From assembly GCA_002712045.1 (NCBI GenBank), contig PARX01000056.1:1-39573 (forward strand): a stretch of DNA of 39,573 bases, written 5' to 3'. Below the pieces are notes generated by a model. The model did no database searches. It was not told where the DNA came from and saw only the letters and a list, made by a program, of their open reading frames with translations. The first letter of the stretch is position 1. Each line of letters starts with the position of its first letter. This stretch comes from Paracoccaceae bacterium. GTDB taxonomy: Bacteria; Pseudomonadota; Alphaproteobacteria; Rhodobacterales; Rhodobacteraceae. Below, piece after piece: positions 18,119 to 26,551 of the stretch. Made by a program: the position numbers and the translations under genes.

Positions 18119-19562
18119 TTTTTACTCCAAAATATTTATTTAGGTATTTTTTTGCTATTAACTTATCTGAAAAATCTTTTTTAACTCCATTTATTTCTTG
18201 ATACGTTTCATGACCCTTTCCAGCAATAAGAATTAAGTCATTTACATTAGCTTTTTTTAAAACTTCTTTAATTGCAATTTCTCTGTTTTCAATGGCTAAA
18301 TAAGGTACTTCTAAATTCAGACAAATATCATCAATTATCTGCATAGGCTCTTCATTTCTTGGATTGTCTGAAGTGACAATTACATAATCTGCAAACTGAT
18401 TAGCGATTAGAGCCATTTCTTTTCTTTTTCCTCTATCTCTGTTACCCCCGCAACCAAAAACAATATTTAAATTTTTATAAGGTAATTTCTCTAATGAATT
18501 TAAAATATTTTTTAATGCATCTGGAGTGTGAGCATAGTCTATAATAACTTTTGGGCATTTATCTATTTCAGTCTTTACTTCTTCAGATCTTCCCGGTACT
18601 GAATCTAAAATTTTTAATATAGGCCTGATATTCTCTATTTGATATCCTAAAGAGACTAAAGAACCAATTACAGCAAGTATATTATAAATGTTATAAACTC
18701 CTTGAACTGCAACTTCAAGTTTATAAATCTTTCTTCTATAAATTAAATCAAATTTAGTTTTATATTTTTCTAAGGTTAAATTTTTTGCTTGAAGTGTAGC
18801 TAAATTTTCAATTCCGAAGGATATTTTTTTAGATTTATTTAATTTTGATTCTTGAAATATTTTTTTACCTAAAGGATCGTCTATATTTATAACCAAATTA
18901 CCTTTTTTAGCATCTAATAAAAAATTTTTCTTTATTTCTGCATAACTTTCAATGGAATCATGATAATCAAGATGATCTCTAGAAAGATTTGTAAACAATC
19001 GTACATTAAAATCAAGGCCAGTTACCCTACCCTGATCAATTCCATGAGATGATACTTCAAGACATACATCTTGAACATCTTCAAGAAGAAAATAATTTAT
19101 GATACTTTGAATTTTAACTCCATCAGGAGTTGTATTTATACTTGGTTTCAACTGATTAATCGAACCATAACCAATTGTACTAATTATATTAGCTTTTCTT
19201 TCAAGATTTTCTAGACATTGAGTTAGCCAAAAAGCAGTAGAAGTTTTACCGTTAGTTCCCGTTATACCTATTAAGTTTATTTTTTTAGATGGATTATTAT
19301 AAAATTCACTTGCAATACTTGAAATATTTTCTTTCAAGTTTTTAATTGGCATGTTAGGTAACTTCCATTTCTTATCCCATTCAAATCCTAAAGGGTCATA
19401 TATAATTGCCCCAGCTCCATTATTTATGGCTTCTGGTATATAATTTCTTCCATCATTACTTTCTCCTGGATATGCCAAAAAAATCGAGTCATTTTTTATA
19501 TTCGCACTATTTTGCTCCAAATATTTAAATTCAGTTAATAGTTTTTTTAATGAATCGCTCAT
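18114..19562 (-). CDS. murE: UDP-MurNAc-L-alanyl-D-glutamate--2,6-diaminopimelate ligase
   Basis: Adds the third residue of the stem peptide. The 482-aa protein has a Mur-ligase N-terminal domain, the P-loop GITGTNGKTSTAFWLTQ, the EVSSHGIDQGRV segment, and the C-terminal DYAHTPDALKN and GCGGNRDRGKRKEMA blocks. It contains DNPRNEEP, the substrate-specificity motif of meso-diaminopimelate-adding enzymes, so the peptidoglycan is inferred to be of the DAP type. It overlaps ftsI upstream by 4 nt and carries the murF Shine-Dalgarno in its last codons. Confidence 0.97.
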   Translation of the reverse strand: MSDSLKKLLTEFKYLEQNSANIKNDSIFLAYPGESNDGRNYIPEAINNGAGAIIYDPLGFEWDKKWKLPNMPIKNLKENISSIASEFYNNPSKKINLIGITGTNGKTSTAFWLTQCLENLERKANIISTIGYGSINQLKPSINTTPDGVKIQSIINYFLLEDVQDVCLEVSSHGIDQGRVTGLDFNVRLFTNLSRDHLDYHDSIESYAEIKKNFLLDAKKGNLVINIDDPLGKKIFQESKLNKSKKISFGIENLATLQAKNLTLEKYKTKFDLIYRRKIYKLEVAVQGVYNIYNILAVIGSLVSLGYQIENIRPILKILDSVPGRSEEVKTEIDKCPKVIIDYAHTPDALKNILNSLEKLPYKNLNIVFGCGGNRDRGKRKEMALIANQFADYVIVTSDNPRNEEPMQIIDDICLNLEVPYLAIENREIAIKEVLKKANVNDLILIAGKGHETYQEINGVKKDFSDKLIAKKYLNKYFGVKN

Positions 19563-21334
19563 AATTTTCTCTTATCAGCATAGACCTCTTTTTTATTTTG
19601 CATCTCTTCAAGTTCTAGACCATCAGCATCGAGACTATACCATTCAAATGCTTTTGCCATAACCCTACTAAAAACTGGTCCAGCTAATGTACCTCCAGAA
19701 TACCCTCTTTTTTTAAGAGGTTCATCAATGACTACTGCCATTACAAATCTTGGATTTGTTACTGGGCCTAAACCAACAAAAGAGCTCATATACTTATCTC
19801 TCAAATAACCTCCATTTACTGGATCTGTTTTCCATGTTGTACCTGTCTTTCCAGCTACACGATAACCATATACTTTTGCTTTTGGTGCTGTTCCATCATG
19901 ATCTGTTACGGATTCAAGCATTGTTAACATAGCTTTTGAAGTCTCAGGTGATAAAACCCTTTTACTTATCTTTAAATCATTACTTTTAATTAGAGATATA
20001 GGCACAAGTTTTCCTTGATTAGCAAAAACTGTATAAGCTTGCGCTGTTTGAATAAGTGTAGAACTTATACCATACCCATAACTTGCCCTAGAATGGTCTA
20101 TTTTTTTCCATTTTGTATGATTTCTTATGGTGCCTCTCACCTCACCAGGGAAATTAATGCCCGTTTTAACTCCATAACCAAATTTTTTCAACATTGTGGC
20201 TAAATTAATTTAGCTAATTTTTTGACTGATCTTTGCCGAACCTATATTCGAAGATACTTTAATTACATCTTTTACAGTTATTTCGCCATAAGCTTTATGA
20301 TCTTCAATCCATTTTCCTTCATATTTATACTTACCATTACCTGTATCTATTAAACTATCCTTTGTAATAATATTTTTTTCTAATGCAACTGCTAAACTTA
20401 TTGGTTTGATGGTAGAACCTGGTTCAAATACGTCAGTTACTGCTCGATTTTTGATAAATTTACCAACTTTATTATAGCCATTGGGGTTAAATGAGGGGTA
20501 ATTTGTCATTGCAAGAATCTCACCAGTTTTTGCATCCAACAAAACAGCTGAGCCTGATAGTGCTTCATGTTTTTCTATAGCTTTTCTAAGAGCATTATAA
20601 GCTTCATTTTGTAATCTCAAATCAATTGTTAGTCGTATATCCTCACCATCTTTTGGTAACTTTATAGCCTGAAATTCTCCTATAACTCTGGGAGTTCTTT
20701 TTCCATCTATAAGATTAATTTTTTTACCTTTTTCACCAGCAAGAGATTTATTCATTATCATTTCTATACCCTCTTGCCCATTTCCATCACTTCCAGTGAA
20801 TCCAACAACATGTGCAACAGGTCCGTTCTCAGGATAAAATCTTTTATATATTTTATTTGTACTAATACCTTTTATTCCAAGTTTCATAATTTTATTTTTG
20901 GTATCAGGAGAAATATTTTTTTTAAGTCGAACCGCTCTTCTCTTTTTATTTTTAAGTTTTTTATCTAAGTCTATTTCTCTCAACTTTAACAAACTAGCTA
21001 ATTTTTTCTTTTGCTTATTAAGAGTAGCTTGGGTATTTGAATCTTTATTTTTAAAATTAATTTTTGCTGCATCGCCTATTATTGAATAGACAGGAGTACT
21101 TTCAGCTAAAAGCGAACCATTTCGATCTAAAATCTTACCCCTATAAGGATATAAATCTAGTTCTCTATGTTGCCTTTGCCTAGATTCTTTTTGAAGTTTA
21201 TTTTTTTCAAATGCTGCAAGTTTAATTGCTTGTGCAAATAAAACTAAAAACATTCCAAGTATTAATATTAAAACTATGCGTCTCCTAGCTTTTGATAACT
21301 CAAAATATTCTTTTCTTGATCTAATTTTATTCAT
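19559..21334 (-). CDS. ftsI: Septal penicillin-binding protein 3 (FtsI), interrupted by an in-frame TAA
   Basis: Septum-specific class B transpeptidase paired with FtsW. The frame starts at 21334 with a short basic tail and one transmembrane helix (about residues 19-37). It contains the dimerisation domain (YPYRGKILDRNGSLLAEST), the active-site SxxK in FEPGSTIKPISL, and SxN in VSSNIGSAKIS. A TAA at 20210-20212 (codon 375) interrupts it, yet the same frame continues INLATMLKKFGYGVKTG through the KTG motif in VAGKTGTTWKT to 19559. Spacing between SSN and the FGYG segment is normal if the stop stands for one residue. Full length would be 591 aa (E. coli 588). Neither fragment carries all three catalytic motifs, so the split products could not work alone as transpeptidases. 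Confidence 0.93.
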
Positions 21335-21588
21335 TTAATAATCACTTTTTTTTCTTCCTTACTAGGAACACGCATATTCAATTTATGTTTGGCAGATTTT
21401 TCAATTATTTCAATTCTTGATTCAGACGATTCCTCAATTCTTAGCATCGTTTGCTGGTCTTTTAAATCTAAAGTTTTCTTATTTTCTTCATCTAATTCAG
21501 CATAATTATTTCTCGTTTGATGCTTAAAATTAACTGTAGTTAATGCAAAAATAATCAAGACAACAAATAAAATTAAATTTAATTTCAT
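21331..21588 (-). CDS. ftsL: Cell division protein FtsL
   Basis: Small bitopic divisome protein that works with FtsB and FtsQ to activate FtsWI. The 85-aa product has a transmembrane helix at about residues 2-19, then a periplasmic segment rich in charged residues compatible with a coiled coil. The sequence itself is weakly conserved, so the call rests mainly on size, topology and its position between rsmH and ftsI (4-nt overlap with ftsI). Confidence 0.85.
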   Translation of the reverse strand: MKLNLILFVVLIIFALTTVNFKHQTRNNYAELDEENKKTLDLKDQQTMLRIEESSESRIEIIEKSAKHKLNMRVPSKEEKKVIIK

Positions 21589-21589
21589 T

Positions 21590-22528
21590 TCATTTTGCCT
21601 CCATTACTTTTTCTATTACTCTCAATTTTTCACTTCTAGATCTTGGATTTTGTTTGATTTCTTCTAAATTAGGAATAATCATTTTTTGTACAATCTTAAA
21701 AGGTGCTAATTTTATTTCCGATAACTTGATTGGAATTTTTTTTGAAATAAAATCTGTTTTCATTTGAAGTTTTGTATAATTTTTTACAATTCGATCTTCT
21801 AATGAATGAAAACTTATCACTACTAATCGACCCTTCGGTTTCAAGGATTTAAAAGCTATTGGTAGAGCATTCTCTAACTCTTCAATCTCTTTGTTAACGT
21901 AAATTCTTAAAGCCTGAAATGTTTTTGTTGAAGGATCTTTTTTTGAATTTTTTATTGGGACCGTATTTTTGATTAATTCAGCTAATTCCAATGTCTTTTT
22001 TATTGGGCCCTCATTTTCTCTATACTTAATGATTGCTTTGACAATTTTTTTTGCAAACTTCTCTTCTCCGAAGTTTCTGAGTATATCTACCAAGTCTTTC
22101 TCTTTATATGTATTTAAAACTTCTGCAGCAGTTATTCCTTTACTTTGATCCATTCTCATATCTAAAAATGCATTAGACTTAAAACTAAATCCCCTTTTAG
22201 CTTCGTCGACTTGTGGTGATGAAATTCCTAAGTCCATTAAAATACCATCCAGTTTTTTAATATTTTTTTTTTTTAATATTTTGTCCATTTCTGAAAAAGC
22301 ACAGTGATGAATTTCAAATCTTTTATCTTTTATCTTCTTTCCTTCATTTATTGCATCTAAATCTTTATCTAAAGCTATTAAGCGGCCTTCACTGTCAAGT
22401 AATTTTAATATTTCCTTTGAATGTCCTCCTCTACCAAAAGTGCAGTCAAGATATATTCCATTTGATAAAATAGACAAAGCATCGATCGTCTCTACTAACA
22501 TAACGGGAATATGAGAATTTACTTTCAC
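21590..22528 (-). CDS. rsmH: 16S rRNA (cytosine-1402-N4)-methyltransferase
   Basis: SAM-dependent methyltransferase (MraW) acting on C1402 of 16S rRNA. The 312-aa protein starts with HIPVMLVETIDAL and has the SAM-binding DCTFGRGGHSKEIL, the DGILMDLGISSPQVD block, RGFSFKSNAFLDMRMD, and the C-terminal VISFHSLEDRIVKN. It overlaps mraZ by 4 nt, as is usual at the head of dcw clusters. Confidence 0.97.
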   Translation of the reverse strand: MKVNSHIPVMLVETIDALSILSNGIYLDCTFGRGGHSKEILKLLDSEGRLIALDKDLDAINEGKKIKDKRFEIHHCAFSEMDKILKKKNIKKLDGILMDLGISSPQVDEAKRGFSFKSNAFLDMRMDQSKGITAAEVLNTYKEKDLVDILRNFGEEKFAKKIVKAIIKYRENEGPIKKTLELAELIKNTVPIKNSKKDPSTKTFQALRIYVNKEIEELENALPIAFKSLKPKGRLVVISFHSLEDRIVKNYTKLQMKTDFISKKIPIKLSEIKLAPFKIVQKMIIPNLEEIKQNPRSRSEKLRVIEKVMEAK

Positions 22529-22962
22529 AAAGAAAATCCTCCTAATTCATCAGGCAGCTCTTCTTTATCATTAATTTTAATTTGTTTGATTTGTTTGCTC
22601 CATGCTTCTTTACTCCAAAGCTCAAAATGACTTCCTTGGCCAACAAACATTAAAGTTCTATTAATAGATGCATAGTCTCTTAAAGCAGCAGAAATTAATA
22701 ATCTGCCAGCATTATCAGAAGACACATCTTCTGCATAACCGACTAATAATCTTTGTAATCCACTTGATTTTCTATCAAAACTAGATAATTGCATTACTTT
22801 TTGCTTAATAGGATTCCAAGCGGCGACAGGATATAAAAGAAGACACCCATGAGGGTGTGCAGTCAATACTAGTGGTCCAGTTAATAATTCCTCTCGATAT
22901 TTAGTTGGAATTGCTAACCTATTTTTTCCATCAATATTTAGAAGTGTTGCGCCTTTAAACAT
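22525..22962 (-). CDS. mraZ: Transcriptional regulator MraZ
   Basis: DNA-binding protein of the SpoVT/AbrB fold that represses its own dcw operon in E. coli. The 145-aa sequence carries two tandem MraZ repeats. The first has MFKGATLLNIDGKNRLAIPT, the second has AEDVSSDNAGRLLISAALRDYA, with the characteristic DxxGRL/I motif in each. It is the first gene of the cluster. Four matching operator boxes lie in the 5' region about 55-90 nt upstream of its ATG, so autoregulation is likely conserved. AGG sits 7 nt before the ATG. Confidence 0.96.
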   Translation of the reverse strand: MFKGATLLNIDGKNRLAIPTKYREELLTGPLVLTAHPHGCLLLYPVAAWNPIKQKVMQLSSFDRKSSGLQRLLVGYAEDVSSDNAGRLLISAALRDYASINRTLMFVGQGSHFELWSKEAWSKQIKQIKINDKEELPDELGGFSL

Positions 22963-23017
22963 ATGTGTACCTAAAAAGATGGGAAATTACTGAACGCCCT
23001 TAGTCTCGTTTAATAAT

Positions 23018-23053
23018 TTCCCACAAATAACCACTTTTTCCCCTACAATTCCA
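23018..23053 (-). promoter_or_regulatory. MraZ operator: four TGGNA-like boxes at 10-bp period
   Basis: On the minus strand, TGGAA (from 23053), GGGGA (from 23043), TGGTT (from 23033) and TGGGAA (from 23023) follow one another at exactly 10-bp intervals. This is the pattern of the TGGGN-N5 direct repeats bound by MraZ in E. coli. The first box overlaps the -10 hexamer and the others cover the start of the transcript, a good position for repression. Confidence 0.75.
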
Positions 23054-23081
23054 CTATAGGCAAAAAAAAGATCTTTTGCAA
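23053..23081 (-). promoter_or_regulatory. Sigma70-type promoter of the dcw operon (Pmra)
   Basis: Minus-strand -35 TTGCAA (23076-23081) and -10 TATAGT (23053-23058) are separated by 17 bp. A start near 23046 would give a leader of about 84 nt before mraZ. No other comparably good promoter was noticed at the gene joints further down the cluster, but I did not scan systematically. Confidence 0.7.
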
Positions 23082-23219
23082 CACTTTTTATAAAAAATTA
23101 TTATTCTTCAATTAGTTAAAGCATTTTAAATGCCAAAATTAAATATCGTATTTGACTAAATTTCATCTTTTGCCAGATAAAATAATAGTAGAATTAATGT
23201 TTTTTTTAATTAGAAGCTG

Positions 23220-23251
23220 GAAAAAAATATAGAGATAAATTAGCTTTTATC
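23220..23251 (-). terminator. Possible weak terminator downstream of rnpB
   Basis: On the minus strand a 6-bp stem GATAAA/TTTATC with loop AGCTAA is followed by TCTATA and a run of seven T. It lies about 30 nt past the RNase P RNA 3' end. The stem is short and has little GC, so efficiency is doubtful. The rest of 23082-23281 shows no gene that I can see. Confidence 0.3.
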
Positions 23252-23281
23252 GAAAAAATATATGGTAAACAATATAATTTT

Positions 23282-23569
23282 TAAGTTGACCGATAAGCCG
23301 GGTTCTGTCTGGGACAGTCATTCATCTAGGCATACAATTACTTATATGCTCAAGCAGCCTACCCGGTAGCAACACGAGCAATGTTAATGCTACCCTATTT
23401 GGCCTTGCTCCGAGTGGAGGTTACCGCGTTTCACCGTAACTTAATACGCTCGTCTCTGTGGCCCTGTTCCTCACCTTACGGCGTATGGCTGTTAGCCATC
23501 ACTCTGCTCTTTGGAGCCCGGACTTTCCTCTACATAGAAAACTATATAGCGACTGTCTGGTCAACTTAA
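23282..23569 (-). ncRNA. rnpB: RNase P RNA (bacterial type A, compact)
   Basis: Catalytic RNA that matures tRNA 5' ends. Read on the minus strand, the ends AAGTTGACC and GGTCAACTT pair as helix P1. The universally conserved GAGGAAAGTCCGGGCTCC, GGAGCAAGGCCAAATAGGG, GGTAGGCTGCTTGAG and CCTAGATGAATGACTG blocks are all present, ending in ACAGAACCCGGCTTATCGG. P3 is a simple 8-bp hairpin with a TTTT loop. The P12 position is reduced to a small hairpin (CGTATTAAGTTACG) and I see no P13/P14. Total about 288 nt against 377 in E. coli. It lies between pyrC and mraZ. Confidence 0.96.
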
Positions 23570-23575
23570 GTATTT

Positions 23576-23581
23576 ATTTTA
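23576..23581 (-). promoter_or_regulatory. Putative -10 element of rnpB
   Basis: TAAAAT on the minus strand lies 7 nt before the RNA 5' end deduced from helix P1 (about 23569), the expected distance for a start site. No strong -35 is evident. It sits in the short gap after the pyrC stop. Confidence 0.4.
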
Positions 23582-23590
23582 CACTCTTAA

Positions 23591-24625
23591 CTAAATTTCT
23601 GATAATTGCCAGGATAAAGTTTCGTCTGCAAACAGAGGGATTATTTCTTCGTTTCCTACTTGAATTCTAGCTGGTATTCTAAAATCTTTTTTTGTTAGTT
23701 TGATCTTTAAATTATTAGGAGGTAGTTCATAAAAATCAGCTCCATATTTACTGCTAAAATTTTCCAATTTATCTAATGCATTTTCTGTTTCAAAAATTGA
23801 AGCATATAATTCCATTGCGGACAAGGCTGAATAAATACCTGCACATCCACAACTACTTTCTTTTTCATGTCTAAAGTGAGGTGCGCTATCAGTTCCAAGA
23901 AAGAATTTAGGAGATCCCGAAGTAGCCGCTTTTACTATTGCTACTCGATCTTCAGATCTTTTGAGAATTGGTAAACAATAATGATGTGGTTTAATTCCAT
24001 GAGATAGTAAGTCATTTCTATCAAACAGTAGGTGTTGAGGGGTAATAGTTGCAAATACTTTGTCTCCAGAATCAATAACGAATTCTGCTGCTTCTTTCGA
24101 AGAAATATGTTCAACAACAATCCTTAAATTTGGAAATTCTTGATGTATTTGACTTAAATTTCTATCAATAAAAACTTTCTCTCTATCAAAAATATCTACA
24201 TTTTTATCATTAGATTCAGCATGAACTAGCAAAGGTACATCGTATTTTTGCATTAGCTCAAAAATCTTGAAACAATTTTCTATCACATCGACCCCATCTT
24301 TTGAGTTTGTGGTTACACCTGACGGATATAATTTAATACCATGAACTATATTGGAATCACTTACTTTCTTTATTTCATCACTATTTAATTCGTCATTAAA
24401 AAAAAGAGTCATCAATGGTTCAAAATTTAAATCTTCAATATTCTTTTTAATCTCTTGATAATAAATTTCGGCTAGATGAACAGTTTTAATAGGATTTTTT
24501 AAATTTGGCATCACAATTGCTCTAGCAAATTGTTTCTGTGTGTCTTTCACAACATGTTTTAGAACATCTCCTTCACGAAGATGAAGATGCATATCGTCAG
24601 GCTTTATAATAATTAATTCTGTCAT
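23591..24625 (-). CDS. pyrC: Dihydroorotase, class II (E. coli PyrC type)
   Basis: Zinc amidohydrolase catalysing the third step of de novo pyrimidine synthesis. The 344-aa protein has the metal-binding HxH in DDMHLHLRE (His13, His15), the lysine that is carbamylated in PyrC within GIKLYPSGVTTNS, HAES and VEHISS histidine segments, and the catalytic Asp in LGTDSAPH. Length agrees with E. coli PyrC (348). It overlaps rsmI by 4 nt, so it is co-transcribed with it. Confidence 0.95.
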   Translation of the reverse strand: MTELIIIKPDDMHLHLREGDVLKHVVKDTQKQFARAIVMPNLKNPIKTVHLAEIYYQEIKKNIEDLNFEPLMTLFFNDELNSDEIKKVSDSNIVHGIKLYPSGVTTNSKDGVDVIENCFKIFELMQKYDVPLLVHAESNDKNVDIFDREKVFIDRNLSQIHQEFPNLRIVVEHISSKEAAEFVIDSGDKVFATITPQHLLFDRNDLLSHGIKPHHYCLPILKRSEDRVAIVKAATSGSPKFFLGTDSAPHFRHEKESSCGCAGIYSALSAMELYASIFETENALDKLENFSSKYGADFYELPPNNLKIKLTKKDFRIPARIQVGNEEIIPLFADETLSWQLSEI

Positions 24626-25458
24626 TTTTTTAATTCCAATGCTTGATTATAAACTTCCTTTTTATTTTTTTTAAAAATTTTAGAAATAAGTTTTACTGAT
24701 TGATTTAAAGGTAATTCCTTTATCATAACCTCTAAAGCTTTATCTAAAGATAATGTTTTAAAATTTTCAATCTCTCTTATTTTTCCATCAAAGATGATAA
24801 CAAATTCTCCTTGTTGCTCTTCAGGATGACTTTCCAGTTTCTTTATTATAGATTCAATATTATCTTTATAAATTGTTTCATATATCTTGCTTAACTCTCT
24901 CGCAATAAATAACTTATAAGAAGAACCGAAAATATTTTTTATTAAAGAAAGAGTTTTCATAATTCTATGTGGTGATTCAAAAATAATTGTTGGTAAATCT
25001 TGATTATATATTTCCTCTAAGACTTTCTTACATTTTCCCGATGTATTTGGAAGAAAGCCAAAAAATTTAAATTGAGTTGTCTGGACTCCTGATACAGAAA
25101 AAGCTGAAGTAATTGAAGATGGTCCAGGAATTGGGGAAACTTTGATATCTTTTTCTAAGGCTTGATTTACCAAAAAAGCACCTGGATCACTTACAGCAGG
25201 TGTTCCTGCATCTGATACAAATGCAACTGAATTACCATTTAATAATAAATTAATTAAAAAATCAGTTTTATTTTTTTCATTGTGTTGATGGAGGGATATC
25301 AATTTTTTATTAATTTTGAAATGACTTAACAACCTACTAGTTTTTCTAGTGTCTTCACAAGCAACAATATCAACTTTTTTTAAAACTTCTATAGCTCTAA
25401 AAGTAATATCGTCGAGATTACCAATAGGTGTTGCAACAAGGTATAAGTATGTTTCCAT
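24622..25458 (-). CDS. rsmI: 16S rRNA (cytidine-1402-2'-O)-methyltransferase
   Basis: Tetrapyrrole-methylase-fold enzyme that methylates the ribose of C1402 of 16S rRNA. The 278-aa sequence starts LYLVATPIGNLDDITFRA and has the ACEDTRKTSRLLSHF block, FVSDAGTPAVSDPG (SAM site) and PIPGPSSITSAFSVSG. Its target is the same nucleotide as that of RsmH, encoded about 2 kb away in the same direction. It is divergent from the BON lipoprotein gene across a 65-nt AT-rich gap. Confidence 0.95.
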   Translation of the reverse strand: METYLYLVATPIGNLDDITFRAIEVLKKVDIVACEDTRKTSRLLSHFKINKKLISLHQHNEKNKTDFLINLLLNGNSVAFVSDAGTPAVSDPGAFLVNQALEKDIKVSPIPGPSSITSAFSVSGVQTTQFKFFGFLPNTSGKCKKVLEEIYNQDLPTIIFESPHRIMKTLSLIKNIFGSSYKLFIARELSKIYETIYKDNIESIIKKLESHPEEQQGEFVIIFDGKIREIENFKTLSLDKALEVMIKELPLNQSVKLISKIFKKNKKEVYNQALELKK

Positions 25459-25523
25459 AAAAAAATTTAAGATTTAATTAATTTAGTTTCTAAAAAAATT
25501 ATTTAGTTATATAATTATTATTA

Positions 25524-26117
25524 ATGAAATCATACAAGCTTTTCATACTTTTTATTTTATTTATCACTCACTTGATTGGTTGTGCTCCATCAACAATTAC
25601 TGCAATACCACTATCAATTGCAGATAGAAGGTCAACTGAAGCGCAGGTTATTGATAACAAAATATTTTTAGCTGCATGGAACCCAATTCAAGAAATTGCT
25701 GATAATGCTAATCAAAAAATTCATTTTAATTTATTATCATATAATCAGACTATTCTTATTGTGGGACAATCTCCGAGTGAAGATATCAAAAATCAAGTAA
25801 CGGATGTTGTTCAAAAAATTAAAGATGTGAAAGCAGTTCACAATAAAATGACCGTCGGTAAAATTAATACCATAAAACAACGTGCAAAAGATACAGTAAC
25901 AACTACTAATCTTAAAACAAGATTATTTTTAAAAATTAAAAACGAAGTACATCCATTTCATGTCAAAATTGTAACTGAAAATGATATTGTATACTTGCTC
26001 GGGATAGTTAACGACAAAGAGGCTGATGAAGCAATAAGTGTTGCTAAGTCATCAAAAGGTGTTAAATTAGTGGTGCCTTTGTTTGAATTAGATGAAAGTG
26101 TTAAAAATAAATATTGA
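25524..26117 (+). CDS. BON-domain outer-membrane lipoprotein (YraP/DolP-like)
   Basis: A 197-aa lipoprotein. The signal peptide ends in the lipobox LIGC (Cys20), so the mature protein would be lipid-anchored. Two BON-type segments follow, about residues 50-110 (containing HFNLLSYNQTILIVGQ) and 120-190 (FHVKIVTENDIVYLLGIV), which fits the dual-BON DolP/YraP family that supports outer-membrane integrity. In many proteobacteria the family sits near rsmI, as here. TATAAT at 25510-25515 is too near the ATG for a normal leader, so the promoter is uncertain. Confidence 0.87.
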   Translation: MKSYKLFILFILFITHLIGCAPSTITAIPLSIADRRSTEAQVIDNKIFLAAWNPIQEIADNANQKIHFNLLSYNQTILIVGQSPSEDIKNQVTDVVQKIKDVKAVHNKMTVGKINTIKQRAKDTVTTTNLKTRLFLKIKNEVHPFHVKIVTENDIVYLLGIVNDKEADEAISVAKSSKGVKLVVPLFELDESVKNKY

Positions 26118-26220
26118 TTATAATTTTTTTATGCTTTATCATTTAATTTCAAGTAATACATCATTAAACCAAACACCATAATTTCATATTAAATAATTGT
26201 AAAACTAAATCAAAATAATT

Positions 26221-26547
26221 ATGAGTAACAATATATCTCATCTAACCGATGAAACATTTGAAGAAGAAGTGCTTCAATCAAACATACCAGTATTAGTAGA
26301 TTATTGGGCAGAGTGGTGTGGGCCTTGTAAAATGATTGCACCTATTCTAGATTCATTAACGGATGAATATGAGGGAAAATTGAAAATATCTAAACTAAAC
26401 ATAGATGATAATCAAAAAACTCCTCAAAAATATGGTGTTCGAGGAATACCAACTCTAATGATTTTTAAAAATGGAAATGTTGAAGCTACAAAAGTTGGTG
26501 CTTTATCAAAATCTCAATTAACAGCTTTTATTGACAGTAATTTATAA
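26221..26547 (+). CDS. trxA: Thioredoxin 1
   Basis: Cytoplasmic disulfide reductase. The 108-aa protein has the canonical WCGPC active site (residues 32-36), the preceding VLVDYWAEW strand, and the cis-proline loop GIPTLMIFKNG. Length is identical to typical TrxA. It lies 4 nt upstream of rho, an arrangement common in beta- and gammaproteobacteria. The 103-nt gap upstream (26118-26220) is AT-rich and presumably holds the promoter, but no clear one stands out. Confidence 0.97.
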   Translation: MSNNISHLTDETFEEEVLQSNIPVLVDYWAEWCGPCKMIAPILDSLTDEYEGKLKISKLNIDDNQKTPQKYGVRGIPTLMIFKNGNVEATKVGALSKSQLTAFIDSNL

Positions 26548-26551
26548 AAAT

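Noticed and set aside
5685..22962. Reassigned stop codons (alternative genetic code) to explain ftsZ and ftsI
   Set aside because: TGA and TAA end many normal genes here at the expected positions (for example lpxC and mraZ with ATGA overlaps, ftsZ and rsmH neighbours), so neither codon is generally read as sense.
23381..23670. Short plus-strand open frames antisense to rnpB
   Set aside because: They lie within or across the RNase P RNA gene and show no protein-like composition.
25510..25515. TATAAT in front of the BON lipoprotein gene as its promoter
   Set aside because: It is only 8 nt before the ATG, implying an almost leaderless mRNA, and there is no -35; in such AT-rich DNA it may be chance.
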